Source: Puniceicoccales bacterium Verruco_01 (GTDB taxonomy: Bacteria; Verrucomicrobiota; Verrucomicrobiia; Opitutales; Oceanipulchritudinaceae). From it: 64,000 nt of DNA. Below are positions 8,112-17,137 of this stretch, one piece after another. The number at the start of each line of letters is the position of its first letter. The stretch's first letter is position 1. The stretch spans positions 62,001 to 126,000 of the forward strand of contig LVBV01000007.1 of the NCBI GenBank assembly GCA_001604565.1, given 5' to 3'. Both the position numbers and the translations under genes were made by a program. The notes under the pieces were generated by a model, which worked only from the letters and a program-made list of their open reading frames with translations, was not told the DNA's origin and did no database searches.

Positions 8112-8663
8112 ATGAGGGATTATCCGCTCTCCCAGGTCTTCCGCCTTCTCGAACCCGGGCCGGTCGTCCTTGTCACCACTTCCGACGGCAAGCGGCGCGA
8201 CGTGATGACGATGAGCTGGCACATGGTGGTGGACTTCGTTCCGCCGACGATCGCCTTCGTGATGAGCGGCGCCAACTTTTCGCGCAGTCTTTTGGAAAAG
8301 GGCCGTTCCTGTGTCGTGGCAATTCCCGGCGCGGACTTGGCGGAAGTTTGCGTGAGGGCGGGTGCTGTTTCGGGACGCGATGCCGACAAATTCGCCTTCC
8401 TTCCGCTGACGCCGCTCCCGGCGGAGAAGGTGGGTGCACCGTTGATCGCGGAGGCGCTGGCGAACCTCGAATGCGTCGTCGTGGACGACAGGTCCCTCGC
8501 GGAGTACGAGATCGTGATCCTGCGCGTCGTCAAGGCGTGGGAGAACCCGGACCGCGCGGAAAGACGCACCCTGCACAGTCGGGGGAGCGGCCACTTCTTC
8601 GCGGCGGGCAGGGAAATCGACCTTTCCGCCCTCTTCCCGAAGGAGAAGGAACCGGAAGAGTAG
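8112..8663 (+). CDS. Flavin reductase-like FMN-binding protein
   Basis: The 183-residue product resembles the flavin reductase-like domain family, a split-barrel FMN-binding fold. The N-terminus PGPVVLVTTSDGKRRDVMTMSW (T-S-G-x-x-N/D pattern) and the following FAFVMSGANFSRSLLEKGR stretch are the flavin-binding part, and a middle block (CVVAIPG...) follows. Enzymes of this family reduce FMN with NAD(P)H or hold FMN for other reactions. The substrate cannot be read from sequence. It lies alone on the plus strand, ending 12 bases before the convergent proB stop. The ATG at 8112 has no clear ribosome site. Confidence 0.82.
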   Translation: MRDYPLSQVFRLLEPGPVVLVTTSDGKRRDVMTMSWHMVVDFVPPTIAFVMSGANFSRSLLEKGRSCVVAIPGADLAEVCVRAGAVSGRDADKFAFLPLTPLPAEKVGAPLIAEALANLECVVVDDRSLAEYEIVILRVVKAWENPDRAERRTLHSRGSGHFFAAGREIDLSALFPKEKEPEE

Positions 8664-8675
8664 AGGCGCAGGTTC

Positions 8676-9809
8676 CTACTGAAGGAGCACGAGGGCGTCG
8701 CGGTGGACGGCTTCGAAGTGGTGGCGCTCGGGATAAATCCTGCGGATTTCCTTCGAGTCCCGCCCGATGGCGCGCAGAAGTTCGGCGCTCGAAAAGGAGG
8801 CCACCCCGCGCGCGAACGTCTCGCCGGAGTGTTTGATGTTTACGACCTCGCCGCTTTCGAACTCGCCCTCCACGCCCGTCACGCCCTTGGGGAGAAGGCT
8901 CGATCCCCCGCCCGCGATGGCCTCCCGCGCGCCGGAATCGACATAAATCGTGCCCTTGGGCGACTGGAAGAAGGCGATCCAGCGCTTCTTGGAGTGAATC
9001 GCGTTGTCCTTGGCCGGGAAGTAGGTGCCCGGGGCCTTGCCCATGAGGATTTGCGGCAGGATCGCCGGGTCCTTCCCGCTGCCGATGAAGGTCGTGCAGC
9101 CGGAGGAGGTGGCCAGGTGCGCGGCGTCGAGCTTTGTCACCATGCCGCCGACGCTCGTCGCCGTTTCGCTCCCACCCGCCATCGCGCGGATTTCCGGGGT
9201 GATCTCCGGCACGAGCGGCACGATCTCGCCCGTCCCTTCGCGGTCCACAAGGCCCGGCGCGGTGCTCAGGATCGCGAGCAGGTCCGCCTTTACGAGGCTG
9301 GCCACGAGCGCGCTCAAAATGTCGTTGTCGCCGAACTTGATTTCGTCCGTCGAGACGGTGTCGTTCTCGTTGATGATCGGGACGACGCCGAGGAAGAGCA
9401 GGTGGTCCAGCGTGTCCTTCACGGCGAGGTGCCGCTTGCGCGCACGCACGTCCTCGCGCGTCAACAGCACCTGCGCCACCGTGATGGAGAAGGCTTCAAA
9501 CGCCTTCTCCCAAGTCTGCATGAGGATCGTCTGGCCGATGGCGGCGCAAGCCTGAAGCTCCGTGAGGCGGGTGGGGCGGCGCCCTAGATTCAGGCGCCCC
9601 ATGCCGAGGCCGATCGCACCGGAGGAGACGATCACGATCTCGTGCCCCGTCTTGCGCAGGTCCGCCACGGCCTTGCCCACGGCGTTCATGCGCTCGGCAT
9701 TCACGCTGCCCGCGTCGCTCCGCAGGATGTTCGTCCCGAGCTTGAGGACAATGCGGCGGCAGTGGGAAAGCGGCGCAAGGGGCGCCGGGGCGTTGTTCGG
9801 GGTGTCCAT
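8676..9809 (-). CDS. proB: Glutamate 5-kinase
   Basis: ProB phosphorylates L-glutamate in the first step of proline synthesis and is the usual target of proline feedback inhibition. From the ATG at 9809 the product is 377 residues: an amino-acid kinase domain (about 18-270; RIVLKLGTNIL, then IVSSGAIGLGMGRL and INENDTVSTDEIKFGDND) and a C-terminal PUA domain (about 285-375; GTIYVDSGAREAI). This two-domain form is standard. A longer open frame extends upstream into kdsA but it is non-coding. proA is not adjacent, so the operon partner lies elsewhere. The gene is divergent from kdsA across 132 bp. Confidence 0.96.
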   Translation of the reverse strand: MDTPNNAPAPLAPLSHCRRIVLKLGTNILRSDAGSVNAERMNAVGKAVADLRKTGHEIVIVSSGAIGLGMGRLNLGRRPTRLTELQACAAIGQTILMQTWEKAFEAFSITVAQVLLTREDVRARKRHLAVKDTLDHLLFLGVVPIINENDTVSTDEIKFGDNDILSALVASLVKADLLAILSTAPGLVDREGTGEIVPLVPEITPEIRAMAGGSETATSVGGMVTKLDAAHLATSSGCTTFIGSGKDPAILPQILMGKAPGTYFPAKDNAIHSKKRWIAFFQSPKGTIYVDSGAREAIAGGGSSLLPKGVTGVEGEFESGEVVNIKHSGETFARGVASFSSAELLRAIGRDSKEIRRIYPERHHFEAVHRDALVLLQ

Positions 9810-9941
9810 GAGAGTTCCATCATGGCTTTGCGGCGCGCTCTGGAAAAGCCAAAACACGCAAAGAGAAGCCTCCCGGATGAGCCGGACTTTCTTGCGGGAG
9901 AAGCCCCGCTCTGATTGCGTATGCGTCACACCAGACAAGCC

Positions 9942-10757
9942 ATGACCGACACCAGCACCGCACTCTACGATCCCCGGAAGCTCCTGCTCATCGCGGGCCC
10001 CTGCTCGCTCGAATGCGAGGCGACGACCCTTCCCGTGGCGGAAAAGCTGGCGGACATGGCGTCGCGCTACCCGGAGCTCACCATCGTCTTCAAGGGTTCC
10101 TTCGACAAGGCGAACCGCACCTCCATCACGAGCCCGCGCGGACCGGGCCTCAAGGAGGGGCTGCGGCTGCTGTCGCTCGTCAAGGAGCGCTTCGGCCTGC
10201 CGGTGCTCACCGACATTCACGAGGCCGCGCAGGCCGCTCCGGTCGGCGAAGTGTGCGCCGTGTTGCAGATTCCCGCCTTCCTCTGCCGCCAGACGGACAT
10301 CCTCGTTGCGGCGGCAAAGACCGGGAGAGTCGTGAACGTGAAGAAGGGCCAGTTCCTTTCCCCGGCGGAGATGCGCTTTGTGGTGGACAAACTGGAGGAA
10401 TGCGACGCGGCGGAAATCTGGCTCACCGAGCGCGGCAGCAGCTTCGGCTACCAGAACCTTGTCGTGGACATGCGCAGCTTTGCCGTCATGGGCGCCTACG
10501 GGCACCCGGTCGTGATGGATGCCACGCACAGCGTGCAGCTCCCCGGTGCGGCGGGCGGCAAGACGGGCGGCAACCGGGAATTCGTCCCGCTCCTTGCAAG
10601 GGCGGCGGTGGCGGCGGGCGCGCAGGGACTCTTTTTCGAGACGCATCCCGATCCGGACAAGGCGATCAGCGACGGGCCGAACCAGATTCCACTCGGCAAG
10701 CTGGAAGACCTCGTAAAGGAGTGCCTCGCCGTCTGGAAGGCCGTCCACGCGAAGTAA
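9942..10757 (+). CDS. kdsA: 3-deoxy-8-phosphooctulonate synthase
   Basis: KdsA condenses phosphoenolpyruvate with arabinose 5-phosphate to give KDO 8-phosphate for lipopolysaccharide, so the cell probably has an outer membrane with KDO. The product from the ATG at 9942 is 271 residues. Landmarks are IAGPCSLE (about 14-21), [13 protein letters not shown] (45-57, phosphate binding), [30 protein letters not shown], and [13 protein letters not shown] near 190. Two earlier starts exist (ATG 9921, TTG 9915), but the family N-terminus fits 9942. The metal-site Cys and Asn/Asp pattern that separates the two KdsA types was not resolved here. Confidence 0.95.
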   Translation: MTDTSTALYDPRKLLLIAGPCSLECEATTLPVAEKLADMASRYPELTIVFKGSFDKANRTSITSPRGPGLKEGLRLLSLVKERFGLPVLTDIHEAAQAAPVGEVCAVLQIPAFLCRQTDILVAAAKTGRVVNVKKGQFLSPAEMRFVVDKLEECDAAEIWLTERGSSFGYQNLVVDMRSFAVMGAYGHPVVMDATHSVQLPGAAGGKTGGNREFVPLLARAAVAAGAQGLFFETHPDPDKAISDGPNQIPLGKLEDLVKECLAVWKAVHAK

Positions 10758-10829
10758 CGAAGGCGCTCGACGGGTTCGGGATATGCAGGAAACCCGCTTT
10801 TCGACCCGCTTCCCTTCCCGGAACGCTTC

Positions 10830-12476
10830 CTAGACCGCTTCTTCTTCGGCGGCGGATTCCTGCGCGCTGTTTCTGAGAGCCGCGAGGTCCAGCTTGCCGG
10901 AGGCGAGCGTCGGGATGGCGTCCACCCTGCGGATGCGGCGGGGGATCCAGAGGTTCGGCATTCCCTCCGCGGCGAGGCGTTCGCGCAGCTCGGAGGCGTG
11001 GATGTCGATCGCCGTGAAGAGGACGAGGCATTCGCCCTTCACGGAGTCCGTCACGCCGGTGATGGCCACGAGCGGGATCTCGCTGTCCTCCAGGTGCCAC
11101 GCGCGGGCGATCGCCTGCTCCACGGTGCCGTGGGGGACCATCTCGCCGCCGATCTTGGAGAAGCGGCTGATGCGGCCCTCGATGTGCAGGTCGCCGTTTT
11201 CGTCGAAGCGGGCGATGTCGCCGGTCTTGTACCAGCCGTTCGCGAAGGCGCGGGAGGTGGCCTCCAGGTCGCCGAGATACCCGCGGAAGACGTTCGCGCC
11301 GCGCAGGTACAGGACGCCGAGGCTTTGCGGGGACAGCACGTTGCCCGTGGAGTCGTCCACGATGCAGGCCTGCATTCCGGGGAAGATGCGCCCCGTAGAA
11401 CCCGAAAAGGTGCTCGGGCGGCCCTCGTTGATCGGCAGGATGTCCGCCGCGACGGCGGGCGAGGTCTCGGTGATGCCGTAACCGATGAGGAAGCGGCTGC
11501 CGAAGGTCTTTTCCCAAAGCTCGGCAAAGCCTTCCGGGGGTTTCTCCGCACCGGCGACGGCCACGCGCAGGCTCTTGAGGAGCGACGGCTCCACCTTCTT
11601 GATGAAGGGGCGTAGCAGCGTGGGTGTTCCGATGAGGAAGGTCACGCCCTCGTCGGCAATCGCCTGCGCCACGCGCCGGGTTTCGAGCGGGTTCGGCAGG
11701 CACACGGCCTTCACGGTGGAAACCATCGGGTACCACATCGTGACGGTGAAGCCGAAGCTGTGGAAGATCGGCAGGTCCGCCAGCATCACGTCGGTGTCCT
11801 CGAAGAGATCCACGTCGTGGATCTGCATGAGGTTCGCGATGATGTTCCGGTGCGAAAGAACTACGCCCTTGGGCTCGCCCGTCGAACCGCTGGAAAAGAG
11901 AAGGGCCGCCTCGCGATCGCCGCCTTCCTGCGGGACGCCGAGCCAGCGCATGAGCGCCCCGGCGGGAACGCTTCGCACAAGGCCGTAATAATAAAGAATT
12001 TCCGCCTTGCCGATGCCCTTGATGAGGGTCGCGATGTCAATGACGTTCTCCGTCCACGGGAAGTCCGGGAGCTTCTCGATCACGGGCTTTGCCGTGATGA
12101 TGTGCGTCAGGCCCGCACGGGAAATGCTCGATTCGAGGCTCTTGCGCCCCACGGTAAAGTTGAGGTTCACCGGCACCTTGTCCACCAGTTCCAGCGCGAG
12201 GTTGGAAAGCGCCGCCGCGATGCCCGAGGGGAAGACCACGCCCACGCGCCGCGCGGGAATCTGCCGCAACCGGCGGGAAACGGCGATCGCCACGGCGAGG
12301 AAGAGCCCCGCCTTCATCTCCTTGCGACCGGTGGAGAGATCGACGATGTAAGAGCGGGAGGGGTTGGAGGCCAGTGACCGGAACGCCATGGCGCCCAGAT
12401 GTCCCTCCAGCTGAGGCCGGGCGTTGAACGCCTCATAGCCATTGTCAACGATGCGAGTTTCTCCGGAATCCATCAT
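10830..12476 (-). CDS. AMP-dependent acyl-activating ligase (acyl-ACP/CoA synthetase-like)
   Basis: This 548-residue protein belongs to the ANL adenylating family. The A3 P-loop reads LLFSSGSTGEPKGVVLSHRN at about 195, the A5 motif GYGITETSPAV at about 340, the A7-A8 region WYKTGDIARFDENGDLHIEGR at about 425, and the C-terminal catalytic lysine is in LASGKLDL near 530. The order and the PIFHSFGFTVTMWYP segment resemble the acyl-ACP synthetase half of Aas (lysophospholipid recycling), but the acyltransferase half is absent. It may activate a fatty acid for the acyl-carrier system at 19.5-21.6 kb, which is inference. An overlapping second ATG at 12473 is equally possible. Confidence 0.85.
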   Translation of the reverse strand: MMDSGETRIVDNGYEAFNARPQLEGHLGAMAFRSLASNPSRSYIVDLSTGRKEMKAGLFLAVAIAVSRRLRQIPARRVGVVFPSGIAAALSNLALELVDKVPVNLNFTVGRKSLESSISRAGLTHIITAKPVIEKLPDFPWTENVIDIATLIKGIGKAEILYYYGLVRSVPAGALMRWLGVPQEGGDREAALLFSSGSTGEPKGVVLSHRNIIANLMQIHDVDLFEDTDVMLADLPIFHSFGFTVTMWYPMVSTVKAVCLPNPLETRRVAQAIADEGVTFLIGTPTLLRPFIKKVEPSLLKSLRVAVAGAEKPPEGFAELWEKTFGSRFLIGYGITETSPAVAADILPINEGRPSTFSGSTGRIFPGMQACIVDDSTGNVLSPQSLGVLYLRGANVFRGYLGDLEATSRAFANGWYKTGDIARFDENGDLHIEGRISRFSKIGGEMVPHGTVEQAIARAWHLEDSEIPLVAITGVTDSVKGECLVLFTAIDIHASELRERLAAEGMPNLWIPRRIRRVDAIPTLASGKLDLAALRNSAQESAAEEEAV

Positions 12477-12580
12477 ATTTGGGGCGACAGGCGCATTCTC
12501 TACACATCCGGCGCGGACATTCAAGGCTATAAGCGCGGCTTTCGTGATATCAAAATCAGTATTTCGTCAGTAGTTAATAA

Positions 12581-12594
12581 CCTATATCCATAGG
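12581..12594. repeat. Short inverted repeat in a divergent promoter region
   Basis: CCTAT-ATCC-ATAGG lies in the AT-rich 207-bp gap between the divergent ligase and propeller genes. The surrounding 60 bp are the most AT-rich of this area and must hold both promoters. A regulator site is possible but not supported further. Confidence 0.25.
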
Positions 12595-12683
12595 CAGTTA
12601 ATTCCAATGAAGGGAAACGAGCCCGTCCGGTGTATTACAAGGCAAAGGACCGCTTGTTGCGGTGCCTTTTGCAACCCCCAATC

Positions 12684-13976
12684 ATGAAACTCCCTGCTCT
12701 TCTGCTTCCCGTGCTGCTTGTCGGCACCGGTCTTTCCGCCCAAGGCACCTTTCACGGCGACAATGCCCGCAGCGGTGTCTTTTCCTGCCCCGCCCCGCAA
12801 TCTCTCGAAAAGCCCGCATGGGTCTTCAAGACGGGCGGCGCGGTGCTCTCCTCGGCAGCGGTGGCACAGGGCGTTGCCTACTTTGGCAGCGACGACCGCA
12901 ACCTCTACGCCGTGAACCTCGCCGACGGGAACCTCCTCTGGAAGTATTCGACCGGCGGAAAGATCCGTTCCACCCCGGCGGTGGCGGAGGGCGTCGTGTA
13001 CTTCGGCAGCTACGACGGGAACGTCTATGCGCTTTGCGCGAAGACCGGCGAAAAAATCTGGCAGTTCGCCACCGGCGGCGAGCGCCATTTCGAGGCCAAG
13101 GGTCTCCACGGCGCCAAACCCTCCTCGCAGACGATCCCGGACTTTTGGGACCTCTACGCCTCCTCGCCCGCGGTGGCGGAGGGCGTCGTCTATATCGGCA
13201 GCGGCGACGGCAATCTGTACGCCCTCTGCGCGAAGACGGGGCAGCTGCTCTGGAGCTTCGCGACGGGCAACGTGGTTCACTCCTCCCCGGCGGTGGCGGG
13301 AGGCGTCGTGTATTTCGGCAGCTTCGATTCCTGCCTCTACGCGGTTTCGGCCAAGGACGGACGCCAGCTCTGGAAGTTCCAAGGCGGAACCGATCCGCAG
13401 AACCACAACCGCGAGGGCGTGCAGGCCTCTCCGAGCGTGGCGGACGGAGTTGTCTATTGCGGCAGCCGCGACTTCAATTTCTACGCCCTCGACGCAGCCA
13501 CCGGTGAAAAGAAATGGGCGCACAACATCACCTGGTCGAATGCCACGGCGGCGGTTGCGGACGGGAAGGTGTATTATGGCACCTCCATCCCGCCCTTCTT
13601 CGTGGGCCTGAACGCGGCGGACGGCACCGAGGCGGTGAAGGCTCCGATGCCCCTCATGGTCTTCTCCTCCCCGGCACTCGCCGGCGGGAAGGCGTACGTC
13701 GGCAGCTTCGACGGTTGCCTCTACGAGATCGACCTTGCCGCGGGCAAGGTGACCGCGTCCTTCCGCACGGCGGCCTCCGGAGCCAACTTCGCAGGGATGT
13801 GCAACGCCGACGGTTCCATCAACTTCGGCGCGATCTTCCACGGCGACGATTACGAGGAGATGTACCGGAGCGGACGCATCCTCTTCGACCTTGGCGCGAT
13901 TCTATCAAGCCCCACACTTGCGGACGGCGCGCTCCTTGTCGGCAGCTGTGACGGCAATCTCTACTGCTTCCGCTAG
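12684..13976 (+). CDS. Secreted PQQ-type beta-propeller protein
   Basis: The product is 430 residues with a signal peptide (about 1-19, MKLPALLLPVLLVGTGLSAQ) and seven to eight repeats of the pattern VVYFGSYDGNVYALCAKTG followed by a Trp-x-Phe turn, the PQQ-like (BamB/quinoprotein) propeller blade. The blade consensus is very regular between residues 45 and 430. There is no cytochrome motif or dehydrogenase active-site signature, so it is more likely a binding or scaffolding protein in the periplasm or outside the cell than an alcohol dehydrogenase. No BamB context is present. The ATG at 12684 is chosen because it opens the signal peptide; a GTG at 12630 adds a non-secretory leader. Confidence 0.85.
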   Translation: MKLPALLLPVLLVGTGLSAQGTFHGDNARSGVFSCPAPQSLEKPAWVFKTGGAVLSSAAVAQGVAYFGSDDRNLYAVNLADGNLLWKYSTGGKIRSTPAVAEGVVYFGSYDGNVYALCAKTGEKIWQFATGGERHFEAKGLHGAKPSSQTIPDFWDLYASSPAVAEGVVYIGSGDGNLYALCAKTGQLLWSFATGNVVHSSPAVAGGVVYFGSFDSCLYAVSAKDGRQLWKFQGGTDPQNHNREGVQASPSVADGVVYCGSRDFNFYALDAATGEKKWAHNITWSNATAAVADGKVYYGTSIPPFFVGLNAADGTEAVKAPMPLMVFSSPALAGGKAYVGSFDGCLYEIDLAAGKVTASFRTAASGANFAGMCNADGSINFGAIFHGDDYEEMYRSGRILFDLGAILSSPTLADGALLVGSCDGNLYCFR

Positions 13977-14001
13977 CGGCTGACTGAGTGCAACCAAACA
14001 C

Positions 14002-14033
14002 GCGACCGTGCGTCAGTTCTGGCGCACGGTCGC
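14002..14033 (-). terminator. Hairpin overlapping the end of the LacI gene
   Basis: An 11-pair perfect stem, GCGACCGTGCG (14002-14012) with CGCACGGTCGC (14023-14033), encloses the last codons and the stop codon of the regulator gene in its loop. On the minus strand it is followed by GTGTTTGGTT, a weak T tract. It probably ends the LacI transcript. The convergent propeller gene stops at 13976, so it could act in both directions. Confidence 0.5.
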
Positions 14034-15050
14034 ACCGTCCACCCAGGTGGGGCCGACGAGTGTCGCGCGCGGGAAGGGCGGAATGCCCTTCTCCCCGCTG
14101 AAGACAAGACCTGCCATCATGTCCACCGCGGCGGCGCCTACGATGTCGTTGTGCTGGTCCATTCCCGCCCAGTCCGGGCGGCTCCTGCGCCATTCTAGCT
14201 GGATGAGCCCCATTTTTCCCGGCACGGGGATCGCGAGGTCCTCCAGCCAGTGCCGCACCACGTTGTAGAGGGTGAAAATCACGTCGGGCTTCTCCTTCTC
14301 CAGCCAGGTGCGGAAAAGCGCCGGGTTCTCCCGCGCGGCGGCCACGTCGGTGAAGGGCTCCAGCCGGTCCGCGGGCGGCAGGTGCACCTGCCCGGTGCGG
14401 TAACCGGCGGAAAAGCGCCGTTCCACGAGGTCGTCGATGCCCGGGTCCAGGACGAGTCCCGGCCTTTTGTAACCGAGGGACAGGGACCTTTCAAAGGCGC
14501 GCAGGGCGACGATGTGGTGGTCCGTGCAGGCGAAGGAAAGGGCGGGCTGGCGCGTGCGCACGCCGGTCACCACACAGGGAAAGGCCTCCACGACCGGGCG
14601 GATGAAATCCGGCAGCCGGTTTTCGCGCATCATCCCGATGAAGATGACTCCGCTGATGCCCCGGCTTTGCAGGATTTCAAGCCAGCGAGCGCCGGATAGC
14701 CCCGGTTCGTGCAGCCAGAAGGTGTCCGTCGCATAGCCCAGTTCCGCCGCGCGCGTCGTGCAACCGGCCACATAGCTCGGGATCGTTGGGTGCTCCCGGA
14801 AGGCCTTGGCGTCCTGATTGGCGTTCATCAGGGCGATCGTCCCGACGGAACCCGGGGTTCTGCCGCTCCGCAGCAGGCTCATGACTCGCGAGACGGCGGG
14901 GCTTTTCTCGTAACCGAGGTGCCGGGCCACCTCTTCGATGCGGCGGCGCGTGGCCTCGGGCAATTCGGCGGAACCGCGCAGCGCCAGCGACACCGTGTTC
15001 TTGGAGACCTTCGCCTCCCGCGCGACATCCGCCATCGTGACCCGTTTCAT
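14013..15050 (-). CDS. LacI-family transcriptional regulator
   Basis: The 345-residue product has an N-terminal helix-turn-helix (about 4-50; VTMADVAREAKVSKNTVSLALR) with the hinge-helix region around 50-60, then a periplasmic-binding-protein-like ligand domain (about 65-340). The recognition helix VSKNTVSLALRG is of the type abundant in Opitutaceae and related Verrucomicrobiota. The ligand is probably a sugar or glycoside but cannot be read from sequence. It is 21 bases downstream of the PLP-enzyme gene on the same strand. No sugar operon is next to it; the GH130 gene lies 31 kb away. Confidence 0.93.
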   Translation of the reverse strand: MKRVTMADVAREAKVSKNTVSLALRGSAELPEATRRRIEEVARHLGYEKSPAVSRVMSLLRSGRTPGSVGTIALMNANQDAKAFREHPTIPSYVAGCTTRAAELGYATDTFWLHEPGLSGARWLEILQSRGISGVIFIGMMRENRLPDFIRPVVEAFPCVVTGVRTRQPALSFACTDHHIVALRAFERSLSLGYKRPGLVLDPGIDDLVERRFSAGYRTGQVHLPPADRLEPFTDVAAARENPALFRTWLEKEKPDVIFTLYNVVRHWLEDLAIPVPGKMGLIQLEWRRSRPDWAGMDQHNDIVGAAAVDMMAGLVFSGEKGIPPFPRATLVGPTWVDGATVRQN

Positions 15051-15071
15051 CGCATGCCCTCTCTGCTGGGG

Positions 15072-16238
15072 TTAGTCACCGAAGGCGTGGGAAAGGTCCG
15101 CGATCAGATCCTCCGGGTTCTCCAGGCCGATCGAGAGGCGTACGAGGCCCTCGCCGATGCCGCGCTTTTCCCGCTCCGCTTTCCCGATGATGCGGTGCGA
15201 CATCGTCGCGGGGTGTCCCATCTGGCTTTCCACACCCCCGAGGCTCCCGGAATAGACGAAGAGTTTGACGCGCGAAGAGGCCCGGCGCACGGCCTCCGTG
15301 CCGCCCGCGAGGTCCGCGCTCACCACCGCGCCGAAGAGGCGCATCTGCCGCGCGGCGATTTCGTGTCCCGGGTGGCCGGGCAGGCCCGGATAATATACGC
15401 GCGTCACCGAGGGGAAGCCCCGCAGGGCCTCCGCCACGAGCCCCGCGTTTTTGCAGGCCTCCTCCATCCGCACCTTGAGGGTCCGGATGCCCCGGAGGGT
15501 GAGCCAGCAGTCCCACGGGCCGGGGATCGCGCCCGCGAGGACCTGATAGGAGTGGATTTTCTCGTAGAGGGCTTCGTCGTTCACCGCCACGGCGCCGCCG
15601 ATCACGTCGCTGTGTCCGGCGAGGTACTTGGAAGTGCTGTGGATCACGATGTCCGCGCCGAGGGCGAGGGGCGTCTGCAGGTACGGGCTCGCAAAGGTGT
15701 TGTCGATGGCGAGAATCGCGCCCGCCTCGTGGGTGACCTTCGCGATGGCGGCGATGTCCGCCACGGCGAGGAGGGGGTTCCCGGGGCTCTCGATCCACAC
15801 CATCTTCGCCTTTTCCCGCAGGGCGCGGCGGTAGTCCTCGGGATCGGTGCCGGTCACGTAGTCCACGGCGATGCCCCGGGGCTTTGCGATCTTCTCCAGA
15901 ATGCCGAGGGTGCCGCCGTAGATCTCCGCCATCGCGACGAGCCGGTCGCCGGATTGGAGCAGCTCCAGAGCCGCCATCGCCGCCGCCACACCGGAGGCGA
16001 AGGCCATGCCGTGACGGGCGCCCTCAAGGTTGGCGAGGCAGTCCTCCAGCGCGCTGCGCGTGGGATTCGCCAGACGCGAATACAGGAACTCGCGCGGATC
16101 GCCGTTCTCGTCGCTAGCGAAGACCGAGGTCTGGTACACCGGCACGCTCACGGCACCGGTGAATTTGTCGGGCGAGTGGCCGTCGTGGATCGCCCGCGTT
16201 TCGAAATGCAGGGGTGTGCCATCCGGAAACGTCTTCAT
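15072..16238 (-). CDS. Cystathionine gamma-synthase/lyase-type PLP enzyme
   Basis: The 388-residue product is a Cys/Met-metabolism fold-type I PLP enzyme. The PLP lysine is in IHSTSKYLAGHSD (about 205), with YSRLANPTRSALE near 50, the tyrosine region GGTLGILEKI and the C-terminal substrate segment SLGGVESQMGHPATMSH near 330. This last motif is common to cystathionine gamma-synthases, gamma-lyases and O-acetylhomoserine sulfhydrylases, so the direction of reaction (methionine synthesis or cysteine production) is unresolved. The start at 16238 is chosen over a TTG 12 bases upstream. No SAM riboswitch is possible: only 45 bp separate it from the upstream gene. Confidence 0.9.
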   Translation of the reverse strand: MKTFPDGTPLHFETRAIHDGHSPDKFTGAVSVPVYQTSVFASDENGDPREFLYSRLANPTRSALEDCLANLEGARHGMAFASGVAAAMAALELLQSGDRLVAMAEIYGGTLGILEKIAKPRGIAVDYVTGTDPEDYRRALREKAKMVWIESPGNPLLAVADIAAIAKVTHEAGAILAIDNTFASPYLQTPLALGADIVIHSTSKYLAGHSDVIGGAVAVNDEALYEKIHSYQVLAGAIPGPWDCWLTLRGIRTLKVRMEEACKNAGLVAEALRGFPSVTRVYYPGLPGHPGHEIAARQMRLFGAVVSADLAGGTEAVRRASSRVKLFVYSGSLGGVESQMGHPATMSHRIIGKAEREKRGIGEGLVRLSIGLENPEDLIADLSHAFGD

Positions 16239-16283
16239 GATTCCACTCAAACGTTGCGGACCTCTTCCTGCAATCGCAACCGG

Positions 16284-17099
16284 TCAGTGCGTCTGACCGA
16301 AACCGTAAAAGTAGGGCTTATAGGGTTCCGGATCGACGAGGTAGTGGCTCTCGAAGTCCTTCACGATGAGGTCGAAGGCCTCGTCGGGCGAGTCCGCGGT
16401 GTGGAAGAGCTCCAGATCGTCTTGCGAGATCGTCCCCCAGCGCGCCAAAGCCGGAATATCCACCACGTCCTCCCAGAAGTCTCTCCCGTAAAGGATGACT
16501 GGCACGTGTTTGGCCGCCTTGCGCGTCTGGATCACCGTCAGCATCTCGAAGAGTTCGTCCATCGTGCCGAAGCCGCCGGGGAAGACCACGAGCGCCCGCG
16601 TGAGGAAGAAGAACCAGAACTTGCGGACGAAGAAGTAGTGGAAGTTGAAGGAGAGTTCCGGGGTGGAGTAGGGGTTTATGTGCTGCTCGTAGGGCAGGCT
16701 GATGCCGAGGGCCAGCGACCGCTGCCCGGCCTCGTACGCGCCGCGGTTGGCCGCCTCCATGATGCCGGGACCTCCGCCCGAGCAGAGGAGAAACTGCTTT
16801 TCGTCCGGCAGCTTGCCGCTGTATTTGGCCAGTTTGTAGGCAAGTTGACGCGCGCCCTCGTAATACTTCGCGGTCTTTTCGAGGAGCGGATTGCCCTTTG
16901 ACTCCTCCTCCGAGCGGATCCGCGCCGAGCCGAAGAAAACCACGGTGTGCCGCACCCCGTTCGCCCTCAGGCGCAGCTCCGGCTCCAGGAACTCCGCCTC
17001 CACGCGGAGCATCCGGGCGCCGGGGCTCTTGAGGAAGTCCTCGTTCATGTAAGCCAGCTTCGGCGCGGGCGTCTTCTTCGGCGGGGTTCTGCGGGACAT
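16284..17099 (-). CDS. LOG-family (TIGR00730-type) nucleotide phosphoribohydrolase-like protein
   Basis: The 271-residue product carries both LOG-family signatures: GGGPGIMEAANRGA (about 110-123) and PGGFGTMDELFE (about 180-191), in a Rossmann-like fold. Proteins of this family, once called lysine decarboxylases, hydrolyse nucleoside monophosphates to base and ribose 5-phosphate; cytokinin activation is the known plant role. The N-terminal 60 residues (basic, PPKKTPAPK) and C-terminal extension rich in Tyr/Pro (VDPEPYKPYFYGFG) make it longer than the minimal 190-residue form. It ends the run of genes starting at 21645. The frame continues upstream into the glycosyltransferase gene but is non-coding there. 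Confidence 0.9.
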   Translation of the reverse strand: MSRRTPPKKTPAPKLAYMNEDFLKSPGARMLRVEAEFLEPELRLRANGVRHTVVFFGSARIRSEEESKGNPLLEKTAKYYEGARQLAYKLAKYSGKLPDEKQFLLCSGGGPGIMEAANRGAYEAGQRSLALGISLPYEQHINPYSTPELSFNFHYFFVRKFWFFFLTRALVVFPGGFGTMDELFEMLTVIQTRKAAKHVPVILYGRDFWEDVVDIPALARWGTISQDDLELFHTADSPDEAFDLIVKDFESHYLVDPEPYKPYFYGFGQTH

Positions 17100-17137
17100 G
17101 ACAGCTTTATCGGAATTGTGAGAGGATTTGAAAGAAG

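Noticed and set aside
12630-12683. An earlier GTG start of the PQQ propeller protein.
   Set aside because: It would place a charged, non-hydrophobic leader before a good signal peptide.
16239-16283. A SAM riboswitch or other leader for the Cys/Met PLP enzyme.
   Set aside because: Only 45 bp separate it from the upstream gene, too short for a SAM riboswitch.
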